This document shows, piece by piece, positions 1-11,086 of a stretch of 64,000 nucleotides of DNA. A program made the translations under genes and the position numbers. The notes beneath the pieces are model-generated. The model saw only the letters and a program-made list of their open reading frames with translations, was not told the DNA's origin and made no database searches. The stretch comes from Stenotrophomonas sp. 704A1 (GTDB lineage Bacteria; Pseudomonadota; Gammaproteobacteria; Xanthomonadales; Xanthomonadaceae). Each line of letters begins with the position of its first letter. Position 1 is the stretch's first letter. The stretch is taken from positions 3,311,501-3,375,500 of the forward strand of contig NZ_CP130831.1 in the NCBI RefSeq assembly GCF_030549525.1, read 5' to 3'.

Positions 1-295
1 CGACCAGCACCCACTCCGCTTCACGCTCGCCTTCAACACCGAGCGGCATGACGTCGAGGTTCTTGGCGAAGCGCACGACTTCATCGGCGATCGACTTCAC
101 ATGGCGGGTGGACGTACCCGAAACGACCACCATGTAATCGGCGACGCTGGACTTGCCGCGTACATCGATCTCGACCGGGTCCTTGGCCTTCAGGTCTTCG
201 GTGGCTTGGCGGACGCTGGCCAGCAGCTCCGGCACGGACGGCGGCGGGCTGGGCAGATCGACCTTGATGGTCTGGGGCTGGGTCTGGTTGCTCAA
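1..295 (-). CDS. rsfS: Ribosomal silencing factor RsfS, 3' end cut by window
   Basis: Small protein that binds uL14 on the large ribosomal subunit and blocks subunit joining during starvation. The visible part reads SNQTQPQTIKVDLP, then VRQATEDLKAKDPVEIDV, then the family core GKSSVADYMVVVSGTSTRHV, followed by IADEVVRFAKNL and VEGEREAEWVLV. This is the RsfS/Iojap fold; the last part lies beyond base 1. No ATG fits the start; a TTG at 295 directly precedes SNQTQ and is my choice, with no strong Shine-Dalgarno. It is the last visible member of the minus-strand run leuS-lptE-holA-nadD-rsfS and lies 58 bp after nadD, the usual neighbour of rsfS in proteobacteria. Confidence 0.85.
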   Translation of the reverse strand, partial: MSNQTQPQTIKVDLPSPPPSVPELLASVRQATEDLKAKDPVEIDVRGKSSVADYMVVVSGTSTRHVKSIADEVVRFAKNLDVMPLGVEGEREAEWVLV

Positions 296-353
296 AGCGG
301 ATCGACTCGATAAACGTGGGGGCGATTATACGGGCACAACGTCGCAACGGCAT

Positions 354-1019
354 TCACGGCGTGGCCGGGCGGTACAGGCCCTGGCCGGCAACGTAGTCGG
401 CCACCGCCGGCGGCAGCATCGCCCGCCATGGCCCTGCAGCGGCAATCTGGGCGCGCACGGCGCTGGCCGATTCCTCGCGCAGCGGGTGGTGCAGGCGCAG
501 GATGCGACCGGCCGGGCTGGCAAACAAGGCCTGTTCGGTGTCGGCCCAGCGCCCTTCGGTGGCCCGCCCCAGCGCGCCATCGACACTGGCCCGCAACGGG
601 CTGCCGGGGCGCTCGGCAACGATGAAATGGGCCAGCCCGAACAGCGCCTGCCATTCATGCCAGGCCGGCAGGCCAAGCAGGCTGTCGGCCCCGACCAGCC
701 ACGCCAGCGGCCGGCTCGGACCGAGTTCGGCGCGCAGTTCACGCAGGGTGTCCACGGTATAGGAGGGCCGGCCGGGGAAGCGAGCGGCTCGATCCAGCTC
801 GCGCCGGTCCAGCAGCAGGCCCGGCTCGTCGCCGATGGCCAGCCGCAGCATGGTGCAGCGCTGCTCGGCATCGGCGCCAGGCGCCGGACGGTGCGGCGGG
901 TCGGCGGCCGGCAGCATGCGCACCGCGACCTGCAGTTCGTCGCGCGCTGCCCGCGCGATCGCCAGATGGCCCAGGTGCACCGGGTCGAAGGTGCCCCCGT
1001 AGTAGATCCGCAGGCTCAT
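354..1019 (-). CDS. nadD: Nicotinate-nucleotide adenylyltransferase NadD
   Basis: Cytoplasmic enzyme of NAD synthesis that transfers AMP from ATP to nicotinate mononucleotide, giving deamido-NAD. The 221-residue product begins MSLRIYYGGTFDPVHLGH, which carries the nucleotidyltransferase GGTFDPxHxGH signature (residues 8-18). The C-terminal SASAVR segment corresponds to the second phosphate-binding motif (S/T-x-x-x-I/V-R). Length is normal for NadD. The ATG at 1019 lies 3 bp after the holA stop, so the two genes are transcribed together; the same pair occurs in many gammaproteobacteria. An overlapping plus-strand frame stays open through this area but is only a GC-rich antisense shadow. Confidence 0.95.
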   Translation of the reverse strand: MSLRIYYGGTFDPVHLGHLAIARAARDELQVAVRMLPAADPPHRPAPGADAEQRCTMLRLAIGDEPGLLLDRRELDRAARFPGRPSYTVDTLRELRAELGPSRPLAWLVGADSLLGLPAWHEWQALFGLAHFIVAERPGSPLRASVDGALGRATEGRWADTEQALFASPAGRILRLHHPLREESASAVRAQIAAAGPWRAMLPPAVADYVAGQGLYRPATP

Positions 1020-1022
1020 CGA

Positions 1023-2060
1023 TCAGGCCCGGGCGAGCAGGCGCACGGCACGCGCCTCGGCCACCGCCACCAGCAGGCGTTCCAGTGCCAGCCAGGCATC
1101 GCCGTCGGCGCGGCCCTTGGCGATGCGGTCGACCAGCCCGGCTTCGGCGACGAAGCGCTCCCAGCGCTTGCCCTCCGGGTGCCGCTGCAGCGCGCGCTTG
1201 TACGGCGCCTGGCGCGATTCCCAGATGCCACGGGATTTCATTTCGGCCGCGAGGTTGCCGCCCCGCGCCTGCACCCGTGCCAGCGCGGCACCGGCCAGCA
1301 GTTCGCGGATCACGATCGGCATCAGCGCGGCGACCGCCTCGCCCTCGCCGCGCAGGCCGGCCAGCATGCGCAGCACGGCCTGCGGTTGCCCGGAGAAGGT
1401 GGCCTCCACCAGGCGGAACACGTCGTAACGGGCCGCATCGGCAACCAGCGACTCCATCCGTTCCACATCCAGGGCCTGGCCATCGGCCAGCAGCGCCAGC
1501 TTGTCGATTTCCTGCGCCGCAGCCAGCAGATTGCCCTCCACCCGTTCGGCCAGCCGCTGCACGGCGGCCGCTTCGGCGCGAAGTCCCTTGCCGCGCAGCC
1601 GGCGCTCGATCCAGTCGGGCAGTTCGTGCGGCTTGATCGCCCAGGCCACCGACAGCACGCCGACCCGGTTGACCGCCTCGGCCCACTTGCCCTGGTGGGC
1701 CTTGCTCCATTCGTTGGCGGTGATCATCAGGATCACGTCCGGCGCCGGGTTGGCGCAGAACCGGCTGATCACTTCGGCGCCGTCCTTGCCCGGCTTGCCG
1801 CTGGGCAGGCGGACTTCCACCAGCCGGCGCGCACTGAACAGGCTGGGTGCATTGAAGCTGGCGTCGAGCTGGTTCCAGTCGAAGTCGCGTCCATCGGCAT
1901 CGAACACTTCGCGCTCGTCGACACCGGCCGCCCGCGCGCGTGCGCGCACGGCGTCGGCCGCTTCCAGCACCCGCAGGGTTTCCGGGCCGGCGATCAGATA
2001 GACCGGCGCCAGGGCGGTATCAGCCGCTTGGCCGGCCAGCTGTTCCGGTCGCAGTTCCAT
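1023..2060 (-). CDS. holA: DNA polymerase III subunit delta HolA
   Basis: Clamp-loader subunit that opens the beta sliding clamp. The 345-residue protein starts MELRPEQLAGQ and continues with PVYLIAGPETLRVLEAADAVRARA, the characteristic delta N-terminus (the family has PVYLLxGxE followed by a helix). Further family features are the FNAPSLFSARRLVEVRLP segment, the ITANEWSKAHQGKW segment and the C-terminal collar region with RLLVAVAEARAVRLLARA. Length matches the family. It lies 12 bp after lptE and 3 bp before nadD, an operon arrangement that is standard for gammaproteobacteria. Confidence 0.93.
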   Translation of the reverse strand: MELRPEQLAGQAADTALAPVYLIAGPETLRVLEAADAVRARARAAGVDEREVFDADGRDFDWNQLDASFNAPSLFSARRLVEVRLPSGKPGKDGAEVISRFCANPAPDVILMITANEWSKAHQGKWAEAVNRVGVLSVAWAIKPHELPDWIERRLRGKGLRAEAAAVQRLAERVEGNLLAAAQEIDKLALLADGQALDVERMESLVADAARYDVFRLVEATFSGQPQAVLRMLAGLRGEGEAVAALMPIVIRELLAGAALARVQARGGNLAAEMKSRGIWESRQAPYKRALQRHPEGKRWERFVAEAGLVDRIAKGRADGDAWLALERLLVAVAEARAVRLLARA

Positions 2061-2072
2061 CGGGTGTCCGGC

Positions 2073-2648
2073 TCACTTCTCGACGGCAGGCGCGGGCCCG
2101 GCTGCCGCCGGCTGTGCCGGCTTCGGGGCCACAAGGCTGCCACCCTTCTCAAGTTCGGCGCGCACCACGCTGTCGATGCGACGGATGATCGAGGCGGACA
2201 TTTCGCGGCGCAGTTCGTCCGCCAGGATCTCGCGCTCGGTGGTGGTACCGGTGGCGTCGGTCGGCGGCGACACGTAGTCGCGCGACAGTTCGATCACCTG
2301 CTGCGGCACCAGTTCGGTGCCGTCTTCGCGACGGAAGATGAAGATCACCGCATAGCGCAGGCTGTACTCCTGCGCACGGCCCTGCGAGTCGATGGCGATG
2401 GGCAGGTCGCCCCAGCGCTCGGACAGGACCTGCAGCTGGGTGGTGGGCCCGGTGCTGTCCTCGTCGGCCAGCTTCGCACCGGATGCCAGCAGGCTGCGGT
2501 TCAAGAGCTTGACCAGTTCGCTGTACGGTGCGGTGGACACCACCTTCACCGGTGCCGTATTGCTCGGCAGCATCAGCTTGTTGCGCAGGTGGAAACCACA
2601 GCCGGCGAGGCCGAGGGCAAGGACGAGGGCAAGCAGGATTCGGGTCAT
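2073..2648 (-). CDS. lptE: LPS-assembly lipoprotein LptE
   Basis: Outer-membrane lipoprotein that plugs the LptD barrel and helps place lipopolysaccharide in the outer leaflet. I chose the ATG at 2648 because it gives a short lipoprotein signal, MTRILLALVLALGLAGCGFHLR, with the lipobox LAGC at residues 15-18; a frame opening upstream to 2678 would bury the signal peptide. GCGFHLR is the hallmark of LptE/RlpB. The mature part has PYSELVKLLNRSLLASG and a Pro/Ala-rich tail. It sits between leuS and holA, the conserved location. The product is about 191 residues, slightly longer than E. coli LptE at the C-terminus. Confidence 0.93.
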   Translation of the reverse strand: MTRILLALVLALGLAGCGFHLRNKLMLPSNTAPVKVVSTAPYSELVKLLNRSLLASGAKLADEDSTGPTTQLQVLSERWGDLPIAIDSQGRAQEYSLRYAVIFIFRREDGTELVPQQVIELSRDYVSPPTDATGTTTEREILADELRREMSASIIRRIDSVVRAELEKGGSLVAPKPAQPAAAGPAPAVEK

Positions 2649-2750
2649 GGAGACAGTCTGGCGGAGCCGGGCGATCACGGCAACAGACAGCGTGCCCGAG
2701 GCCGCGTGAACGCAGGGCCATCGGCCGGACAGGCCGGGCGTGGCGACAAC

Positions 2751-2779
2751 GCACCGGCCGCCACCAGGGCGGCCGGTGC
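2751..2779 (-). terminator. Perfect 12-bp hairpin between leuS and lptE
   Basis: GCACCGGCCGCC (2751-2762) and GGCGGCCGGTGC (2768-2779) are exact inverse complements around a 5-base loop. The hairpin starts 9 bp beyond the leuS stop in the direction of transcription. No T-run follows, so it is not a textbook intrinsic terminator; it could attenuate read-through into lptE or protect the 3' end of the leuS message. Confidence 0.45.
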
Positions 2780-2787
2780 CGGGTACA

Positions 2788-5535
<2,748 letters not shown>

Positions 5536-6138
5536 TCAGCGCTGTCGCGACAGTGGCAGCGCGGCGGCCAGCCACAGCGTCCAGCAGGCGAATGCCAGCC
5601 GCTGCGCCAGCGGGGCGGGCAGTACGCCCTGCAGGGCAAAGGCGGCCAATGCGGCCAGCACACCACAGGCCACGGCCAGCCCTCCCAGCGCGCGGCCGTG
5701 CGCCTGGCGCAGCACAGCGATGCCCAGCAGCAGGGTGCCGGCCACGAAGCCCAGCACCCAGACCATCCACGCGCTGGCGTGCAGCTGGCTGGCCGGCCCA
5801 TGCAGATCCTCCACATCCAGCGGCAACAGGCCCATCGCGGCAAACGCGAGGCCGGCCAGCAGCAGCATCTGGCTGCCGACCCGTGGCGCCCAGCCCGCCT
5901 GCGCCGGCAGCCCGCGTCGCAGGCATTCGGCCGTCACTGCGGCCAGCAGGCCGGGCAGCACGAAACCGAGCAGATTGAAGGCCAGCGCATGCGGCACCCC
6001 GTGCGCACCCAGCAGTGCCACCGGGTGGCGGACCTGCGCGTAGCCCTCCAGGCCGGCGCCGAACCCCAGCACCGCCAGCACGAACAGCAGCGCGGCGATC
6101 AGGCCGGATCCGCGCAGCAGAGGGGACAGGGACGACAT
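5536..6138 (-). CDS. DUF998-like six-helix membrane protein
   Basis: A 200-residue hydrophobic protein, probably of the DUF998 family of unknown function. Six strongly hydrophobic segments can be seen, beginning LIAALLFVLAVLGFGAGLE, LAFNLLGFVLPGLLAAV and MLLLAGLAFAAMGLLPLD, then AWMVWVLGFVAGTLLLGIAVL and two more. The loop after helix 1, GYAQVRHPVALLGAHGVPHA, resembles the Y-S-Q-P-V-S-x-L-G loop typical of DUF998. The protein should sit in the inner membrane. It is divergent from the thioredoxin-fold gene and upstream of leuS. The ATG at 6138 puts a short polar stretch before helix 1. Confidence 0.75.
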   Translation of the reverse strand: MSSLSPLLRGSGLIAALLFVLAVLGFGAGLEGYAQVRHPVALLGAHGVPHALAFNLLGFVLPGLLAAVTAECLRRGLPAQAGWAPRVGSQMLLLAGLAFAAMGLLPLDVEDLHGPASQLHASAWMVWVLGFVAGTLLLGIAVLRQAHGRALGGLAVACGVLAALAAFALQGVLPAPLAQRLAFACWTLWLAAALPLSRQR

Positions 6139-6200
6139 GCAGGCTCCGGAAACAACGGCGGCAGGAAGCGTGCATTGTCAGCTATTTGCCGCACCCCGGG

Positions 6201-6231
6201 TTGAGACCGGCCGCGATCGTCACCATAGAAT
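6201..6231 (+). promoter_or_regulatory. Weak sigma-70-like promoter before the thioredoxin-fold gene
   Basis: TTGAGA (6201-6206, five of six consensus bases) and TAGAAT (6226-6231, five of six) lie upstream of the start at 6261. The 19-bp spacer is longer than ideal. It lies in the divergent intergenic region, where a promoter is expected. Confidence 0.35.
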
Positions 6232-6260
6232 CGGTCTCCCGATGCCAGGTGATGCCCCCC

Positions 6261-7118
6261 ATGAGCGAGACGACGTACGTATTCGACGCCACCACCGCGA
6301 CCTTCGAGACCGACGTCCTGCAGAAGTCGCTGCAGACCCCGGTGCTGGTGGACTTCTGGGCGACCTGGTGCGGGCCGTGCAAGACCCTGGGCCCGATGCT
6401 GGAAAAGCTCGCCGGTGAATACAACGGCGCGTTCGAACTGGCCAAGGTCGATGTCGACAAGGAGCAGCAGATCGCGGCGGCGTTCCAGATCCGGTCGGTG
6501 CCGACCGTGTTCCTGGTCAAGGATGGCCAGCTGGTGGACGGTTTTCCCGGCGCCATTCCCGAAGGGCAGCTGCGCGAGTTCCTGGCCCAGCATGGCGTGG
6601 TGCCGGCCGATGTCGGCGACACCCTGGTCGAGGACGAGGCGCCGCTGGACCCGCAGGCGCAGGTGGACGTACTGCGTGCGCAGATCGCCGCCGAGCCGGA
6701 CAAGGACGAACTGAAACTGGACCTGGCCCTGGCCCTGCTGCAGATCGGCGGCGTGGACGAGGCCGGCACCCTCATCGATGCGCTGCCGGCCAATCTGGCC
6801 ACCGATGACCGCGCCGTGCGCGGCCGCGCCCGCCTGGCCTTCGCGGCGGCCCTGAAGGACGCCCCGGCGGCCGACGTGCTGGAAGCGCGCATCGCCGCCG
6901 ACGGCAAGGACCTGCAGGCACGCCACCTGCGCGGCGTCCAGCAGCTGCTGGCCGGCGAGGACGAGGCCGCGCTGGAGCAGTTCCTGGAGATGCTGCGGAT
7001 CGACCGCGGTTTCCAGGAAGGGCTGCCGCGCAAGGCGCTCATCGACGCCTTCAATGTGATCACCGACGAGGACCTGGTGGGCCGCGCGCGCCGCCGCATG
7101 GCGTCGCTGCTGTTCTGA
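6261..7118 (+). CDS. Thioredoxin-fold/TPR co-chaperone (CnoX/YbbN type)
   Basis: Cytoplasmic thioredoxin-domain protein with a C-terminal TPR-like region, the architecture of CnoX/YbbN, which protects unfolded proteins under oxidative stress. The 285-residue product has the redox motif WCGPC at 36-40 (in VLVDFWATWCGPCKTLGP), the cis-Pro loop SVPTVFLVKDG and, from about residue 120, helical repeats such as DELKLDLALALLQIGGVDEA and DLQARHLRGVQQLLAGEDEAA. Unlike E. coli CnoX, which has SxxC, this copy keeps both active-site cysteines. I chose ATG 6261 over ATG 6252 because an AGGT sequence lies at suitable spacing and MSETTYVFD starts the domain cleanly. Confidence 0.88.
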   Translation: MSETTYVFDATTATFETDVLQKSLQTPVLVDFWATWCGPCKTLGPMLEKLAGEYNGAFELAKVDVDKEQQIAAAFQIRSVPTVFLVKDGQLVDGFPGAIPEGQLREFLAQHGVVPADVGDTLVEDEAPLDPQAQVDVLRAQIAAEPDKDELKLDLALALLQIGGVDEAGTLIDALPANLATDDRAVRGRARLAFAAALKDAPAADVLEARIAADGKDLQARHLRGVQQLLAGEDEAALEQFLEMLRIDRGFQEGLPRKALIDAFNVITDEDLVGRARRRMASLLF

Positions 7119-7173
7119 ACGGCGGCGGTACCGTTCAGAATCCCTGCACTGAACGCGGGCAATAATGCCCGCG
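7113..7173 (+). terminator. Two tandem hairpins after the thioredoxin-fold gene
   Basis: The first hairpin, TTCTGAACGG (7113-7122) with CCGTTCAGAA (7131-7140), is a perfect 10-bp stem that includes the stop codon. The second, CGCGGGCA (7154-7161) with TGCCCGCG (7166-7173), has loop ATAA. The pair probably ends or stabilises the transcript; no T-run follows. Confidence 0.5.
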
Positions 7174-7299
7174 ATGGTGGCCGCACGGCCGCCACGATCC
7201 GTTCGGGGGGATGAGGTCGGGGCCATGGGGTCTTGCAGCTGCGCCCCCGCATTGCCGGGACAGCATTCCGTGACCGTTGGCCGTTTCTCTCCTTCCATC

Positions 7300-8925
7300 A
7301 TGCGTTTCCTGCGCATCCTGCTGTATACCCTGTGCCTGCTGCCGGCAATGGTCGGCGCGCAGGACTGGAACTACCGGGTCCGGCCCGGCGATACCCTGTG
7401 GGACCTTGGCGGCGCCTACCTCAAGCCCAGCGTGCGCTGGCAGCAGCTGCAGCAGCACAACCGCATCGACAACCCCTACCGGCTGCCGCCGGGCGAGCTG
7501 CTGCGCTTCCCGATCAGCTGGTTGCGGACCGAGCCGGCACCGGCGCGGGTGCTGGCGGTGCGCGGCCAGGTCGAGCTCAGCGCGGCCGATGGCAGTGCCA
7601 CCCGCGCGGTGCGCGCCGGCGAGCAGCTGCACATCGGCGATGCGATCCAGACCCAGGCCGAGTCCAGCATCACCCTTGAATTTGCCGATGCATCGCGGCT
7701 GCAGCTGCGCGAACACTCACGGCTGCGCCTGGACCAGCTCAGCCGCTACGGCCGCACCGGCATGGTCGATACCCGCCTGCGCCTGCAGCAGGGCCGCGCC
7801 AGCAACCGGGTCACCCCGGCGCGCGGACCGGCCTCGCGCTACATCATCGATGCGCCCACCGCCACCAGCAGCGTGCGCGGCACGGTGTTCCGGGTCAGCG
7901 CCGGCGATGACGCCCATGCCGGCGCCACCGAAGTCCTGGAAGGCAAGGTGCAGGTCGGCAATCCGCATGGCCTGCAGGTGGTGCTGCCCGGCCAGGCCAG
8001 CCGCAGCGCGGGCGCCGACGCGGCCCCCGCAGCGGTTTCCGGGCTGCTGCCCGCACCGCGCCTGCGCGCCGAGGGCAACCGCCTGGGCAGCCTGCCGACC
8101 GTGCTCGGCTGGGAGCCGGTGGCCGGTGCCGACCATTACCGGATCGAGGTGGTGCAGGCTGCGACGCCGGAAATCCTGCTGTTTGCCACCACCACCGTCG
8201 ATACCCGGCTGGTGATCGGCGAGCTGCCGCCGGGAGCGCTGCGCCTGCTGCTGCGCGCGGTCGATGCGCAGGGCGTGGAAGGCATCGATGCCAGTGAGGA
8301 TTTCGTGCTGGGGGACCAGCCGCCACCGCCGCTGACCGTGGCCCCGCTGCACGGCCAGGCCATCAAAAGCGACCGCCCCCGCTTCCAGTGGAGCCAGGCC
8401 CCCGGCGCCCGCAGCAGCGTGCTGCAGGTGGCCGACGAACCGCAGTTCCTGCAGCCGCTGCGCGAGCAGGACAGCAGCGACACCCAGCTGCGCCTGCGCG
8501 ACCCGCTGCCGGCCGGCCAGTATTACTGGCGCGTCGCCTCGCGCGATGCGCAGGGCCACCAGGGCCCGTATGGCCAGGCGCTGCCGCTGCAGCTGACCGA
8601 TGACCCGGTGGACCCCGCGCTGCAGCCACCCGAGGCCGCCGATGGTGAACTGACCCTGCGCTGGCAGGCCGGCAGCGACGGCCAGCGTTACCGGGTGCAG
8701 GTCGACCGCCGCGGCGATTTCAGCGCCCCGCTGGTCGATGCCACGGTCGACCAGCCGCAGGTGAGTTTCAAGCGCCCCTGGCGCGGCACGCTGCACATCC
8801 GCGTGCAGTACATCGATGACGACGGCCATGCCGGCCCGTTCTCGCCGGCCCAGCAGGTCAGGTTGCCGTGCCGGCTGTGCTACGGCGCCGGTGGCAGTGC
8901 CCTGCTGCTGTGGCTGCTGCTGTGA
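7300..8925 (+). CDS. Secreted LysM-FecR domain protein with C-terminal anchor
   Basis: Envelope protein of 541 residues. A signal peptide (MRFLRILLYTLCLLPAMVGA) is followed by a LysM peptidoglycan-binding domain (YRVRPGDTLWDLGGAYLK, about residues 25-70), a FecR domain (VRGQVELSAADGS through ATSSVRGTVFRVSAGDD, about 85-215) and two or three beta-sandwich repeats resembling fibronectin type III, with PAGQYYWRVASRDAQGHQGPYG in one. The C-terminus ends in a short hydrophobic anchor, SALLLWLLL. ATG 7300 is chosen because it begins the signal peptide; a GTG at 7270 is possible. Its stop overlaps the GTG start of the CHASE2-GGDEF gene by 4 bp (GTGA), so the two probably form one signalling unit. 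Confidence 0.85.
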   Translation: MRFLRILLYTLCLLPAMVGAQDWNYRVRPGDTLWDLGGAYLKPSVRWQQLQQHNRIDNPYRLPPGELLRFPISWLRTEPAPARVLAVRGQVELSAADGSATRAVRAGEQLHIGDAIQTQAESSITLEFADASRLQLREHSRLRLDQLSRYGRTGMVDTRLRLQQGRASNRVTPARGPASRYIIDAPTATSSVRGTVFRVSAGDDAHAGATEVLEGKVQVGNPHGLQVVLPGQASRSAGADAAPAAVSGLLPAPRLRAEGNRLGSLPTVLGWEPVAGADHYRIEVVQAATPEILLFATTTVDTRLVIGELPPGALRLLLRAVDAQGVEGIDASEDFVLGDQPPPPLTVAPLHGQAIKSDRPRFQWSQAPGARSSVLQVADEPQFLQPLREQDSSDTQLRLRDPLPAGQYYWRVASRDAQGHQGPYGQALPLQLTDDPVDPALQPPEAADGELTLRWQAGSDGQRYRVQVDRRGDFSAPLVDATVDQPQVSFKRPWRGTLHIRVQYIDDDGHAGPFSPAQQVRLPCRLCYGAGGSALLLWLLL

Positions 8926-10556
8926 GACGGTCGCCACTGCCGTGGTCGCGACGGATCCTGCTGGCCCTGCTGGCCGGCGTGGCGACCGCCGTGGTCAGCC
9001 ACGGCCAATGGCTGTGGCGGCAGGACGAAACGGCGTACGACCTGATGGTCGGCAGCTGGGATTACCGCCCCGACCCCAGCGTGCTGATCGTTGCCATCGA
9101 CGAAGGCAGCCTGCAACGGATCGGCCAGTGGCCGTGGCCGCGGTCGGTGCATGCACGGCTGCTTGATCGCCTGACCGATGCCGGCGCCGAGCGGGTGGCG
9201 CTGGATCTCATGCTGTCCGAGCCCGACCGGCGCGACGCGCGCCAGGATGCCGAGCTGGCCGCAGCCATCCGCCGCAATGGCCGGGTGGTGCTGCCGGTGC
9301 TGGCCGCCCCCGCCGCCGGCGACCGCATGGCCGAGGAAATGCTGCCGATCCCGCTGATCGCGGCCAGCGCGGCGGCGATCGGCCACAGTGACGTGGAAGT
9401 CGATGGCGATGGCGTGGCCCGCGGTGTCTACCTGCGTGCCGGCATCGGCCAACCCCACTGGCCGGCCCTCGGGCTGGCGCTGGCCGACCTGCCGCCGGAG
9501 CGCACCCGCGGCCTGCCCGATCCCGATCCGGAACTGGATTCGCCCTATCAATGGCGCCGCGACGATTACGTACGGGTGCGCTATGCCGGGCCGCCGGAAC
9601 GGTTGCCGCAGGTGTCCTATGCCGATGTGCTGGACGGGCGCGTGGAGGCGCCGATGCTGAAGGACCGGCGCATCGTGGTGGGCATGACCGCCAGCGGCAT
9701 CGCTCCGCGCCTGTTGACCCCCACCACCCGCGAATACTGGATGAGCGGCAGCGAGTACCAGGCCAACATCGCCTCGATGCTGCTGCAGGGCAAGCAGATC
9801 CAGGTGCTGCCGCGGGCGTGGCAGGATGCGCTGGCCAGCCTGCTGGTGGCGTTGTGCGTGATGCTGCTCGGGCTGCGGCTGCCGTGGCTGGTGGCGCTGT
9901 GCTCGCTGCCGGCCGCGCCGCTGCTGAGCTGGCTGCTGCTGCGCACCGGCAGCCTGTGGTGGGCACCGGCCAGTGCGCTGCTGGGCATCGTGCTCGTGCT
10001 GACGGTCTGGGCCACGTGGCGGATAGCATCCTGGCACCGCCAGGCCAACCGCGATGCCCTGACCGGCCTGGGCAACCGCCTGCGCTTCGAGCAGGCGCTG
10101 CAGCAGGAATGCGATGCCGCGCGGCGCAGCGCCAAGCCACTCAGCCTGGCGCTGATCGATGTCGATCACTTCAAGCACCACAACGACCGCCATGGTCACC
10201 AGGTCGGCGACCGCGTGCTGTGCGACGTCGCACGCCTGATCCAGGCGCATGCACGGCGCCCGCGCGACATGGCCGCCCGTTACGGCGGTGACGAATTCGC
10301 GCTGGTGCTGCCCGACACGCCGGCCGAGGGCGCGCAGCAGGTGATCGAAGACCTGATCGCCTGCGTGCGCGCACTGCCTCCCCCCGGCGAGGGCGCCGAT
10401 GCGGGGGTGACCCTGACCATCGGCATCTACACCCGCATACCCGATGGCGAACTGCAGCCCCACCACTTCGTCGAAGGTGCCGACAACGCGCTGTACCGAG
10501 CCAAGGACAACGGCCGCGATGGCTATGTGATCGACAGCGGCACGCCCGGACCGTAG
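8922..10556 (+). CDS. CHASE2-domain diguanylate cyclase
   Basis: Inner-membrane sensor that should make cyclic di-GMP. After a first transmembrane helix (RILLALLAGVATAVVSHG) comes a periplasmic CHASE2 domain with DPSVLIVAIDEGSLQRIGQWPWPR, then three hydrophobic helices (LASLLVALCVMLLGLRL and following), then a GGDEF domain with DALTGLGNRLRFE. The catalytic GGDEF is intact at residues 455-459 and the inhibitory I-site RPRD lies at 446-449, five residues upstream, so product feedback is expected. I place the start at the GTG at 8922, overlapping the LysM-FecR stop. CHASE2 proteins are often encoded beside FecR proteins, usually with adenylate cyclase or kinase outputs; here the output is GGDEF. 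Confidence 0.9.
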   Translation: MRRSPLPWSRRILLALLAGVATAVVSHGQWLWRQDETAYDLMVGSWDYRPDPSVLIVAIDEGSLQRIGQWPWPRSVHARLLDRLTDAGAERVALDLMLSEPDRRDARQDAELAAAIRRNGRVVLPVLAAPAAGDRMAEEMLPIPLIAASAAAIGHSDVEVDGDGVARGVYLRAGIGQPHWPALGLALADLPPERTRGLPDPDPELDSPYQWRRDDYVRVRYAGPPERLPQVSYADVLDGRVEAPMLKDRRIVVGMTASGIAPRLLTPTTREYWMSGSEYQANIASMLLQGKQIQVLPRAWQDALASLLVALCVMLLGLRLPWLVALCSLPAAPLLSWLLLRTGSLWWAPASALLGIVLVLTVWATWRIASWHRQANRDALTGLGNRLRFEQALQQECDAARRSAKPLSLALIDVDHFKHHNDRHGHQVGDRVLCDVARLIQAHARRPRDMAARYGGDEFALVLPDTPAEGAQQVIEDLIACVRALPPPGEGADAGVTLTIGIYTRIPDGELQPHHFVEGADNALYRAKDNGRDGYVIDSGTPGP

Positions 10557-10577
10557 CGCCCGGCAGACCTGTCGGCG
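10553..10577 (+). repeat. Possible GTAG (SMAG-like) palindromic element
   Basis: GTAG (10553-10556, overlapping the stop codon) is followed by an imperfect palindrome, CGCCCGGCAG...CTGTCGGCG, to 10577. A GTAG head plus a short GC-rich stem is the design of the SMAG repeats of Stenotrophomonas. Only one copy is seen here, so family membership is uncertain. Confidence 0.35.
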
Positions 10578-11086
10578 ATGCTGCGGGATACGCCATGCGC
10601 ACGCGAAGTGCGCAGGCACAGTGGTTTCGCCGCGCCGCGCTCGAATCCGGCGCCTTTGGGCGCCAGTCGGGTGATGCTTTCCCCGGAAGGAGACTCCGAC
10701 GACGCGCAACGCCATGGAACAATCGCGAAGAACTCGATGTGCAGCGCATGGTATTGCTGCGCACCTGCGAGGAGCTGGACGCGCTAGGGAAGAGCGTGAC
10801 TGCGCAGGAAGCCTCCGCGCGGGCGCAACGGCCCCACCCTTATGCTCCACTCTCCATGCTCGAGCTGCACGGCACTCGCCTGACTCCGCGGCACGTCTTC
10901 CATCTACAACCCTCGAAACCCAGCGGGACTGGCAACCACCAGCCCGCTGAATTTTCTGCGCCATCCAAAGAACGCGAACTGGCTGATGCAGGATACGCGG
11001 CAGGTGGCTGGTCAGAACTGACGTGAGACGACCAGACCAACGCCCCGCAGGAGCTTCTGCCGGAGAACGTGTGGCATCCCTCACGC
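10578..11086. other. Gene-free convergent junction
   Basis: About 510 bp between two convergent genes. Short open frames exist on both strands but none has a recognisable domain, good start context or consistent codon use. Small hairpins are present, such as GGCGCC (10649-10654) with GGCGCC (10659-10664) and an imperfect stem at 10739-10764. I see no tRNA, insertion sequence or integrase. Composition starts to change here, and it marks the border between core genes and the biosynthetic locus. Confidence 0.6.

Noticed and set aside
10595..11026. 143-residue plus-strand frame in the convergent junction
   Set aside because: No domain, no good ribosome binding site and irregular composition; overlapping frames on both strands are equally open.
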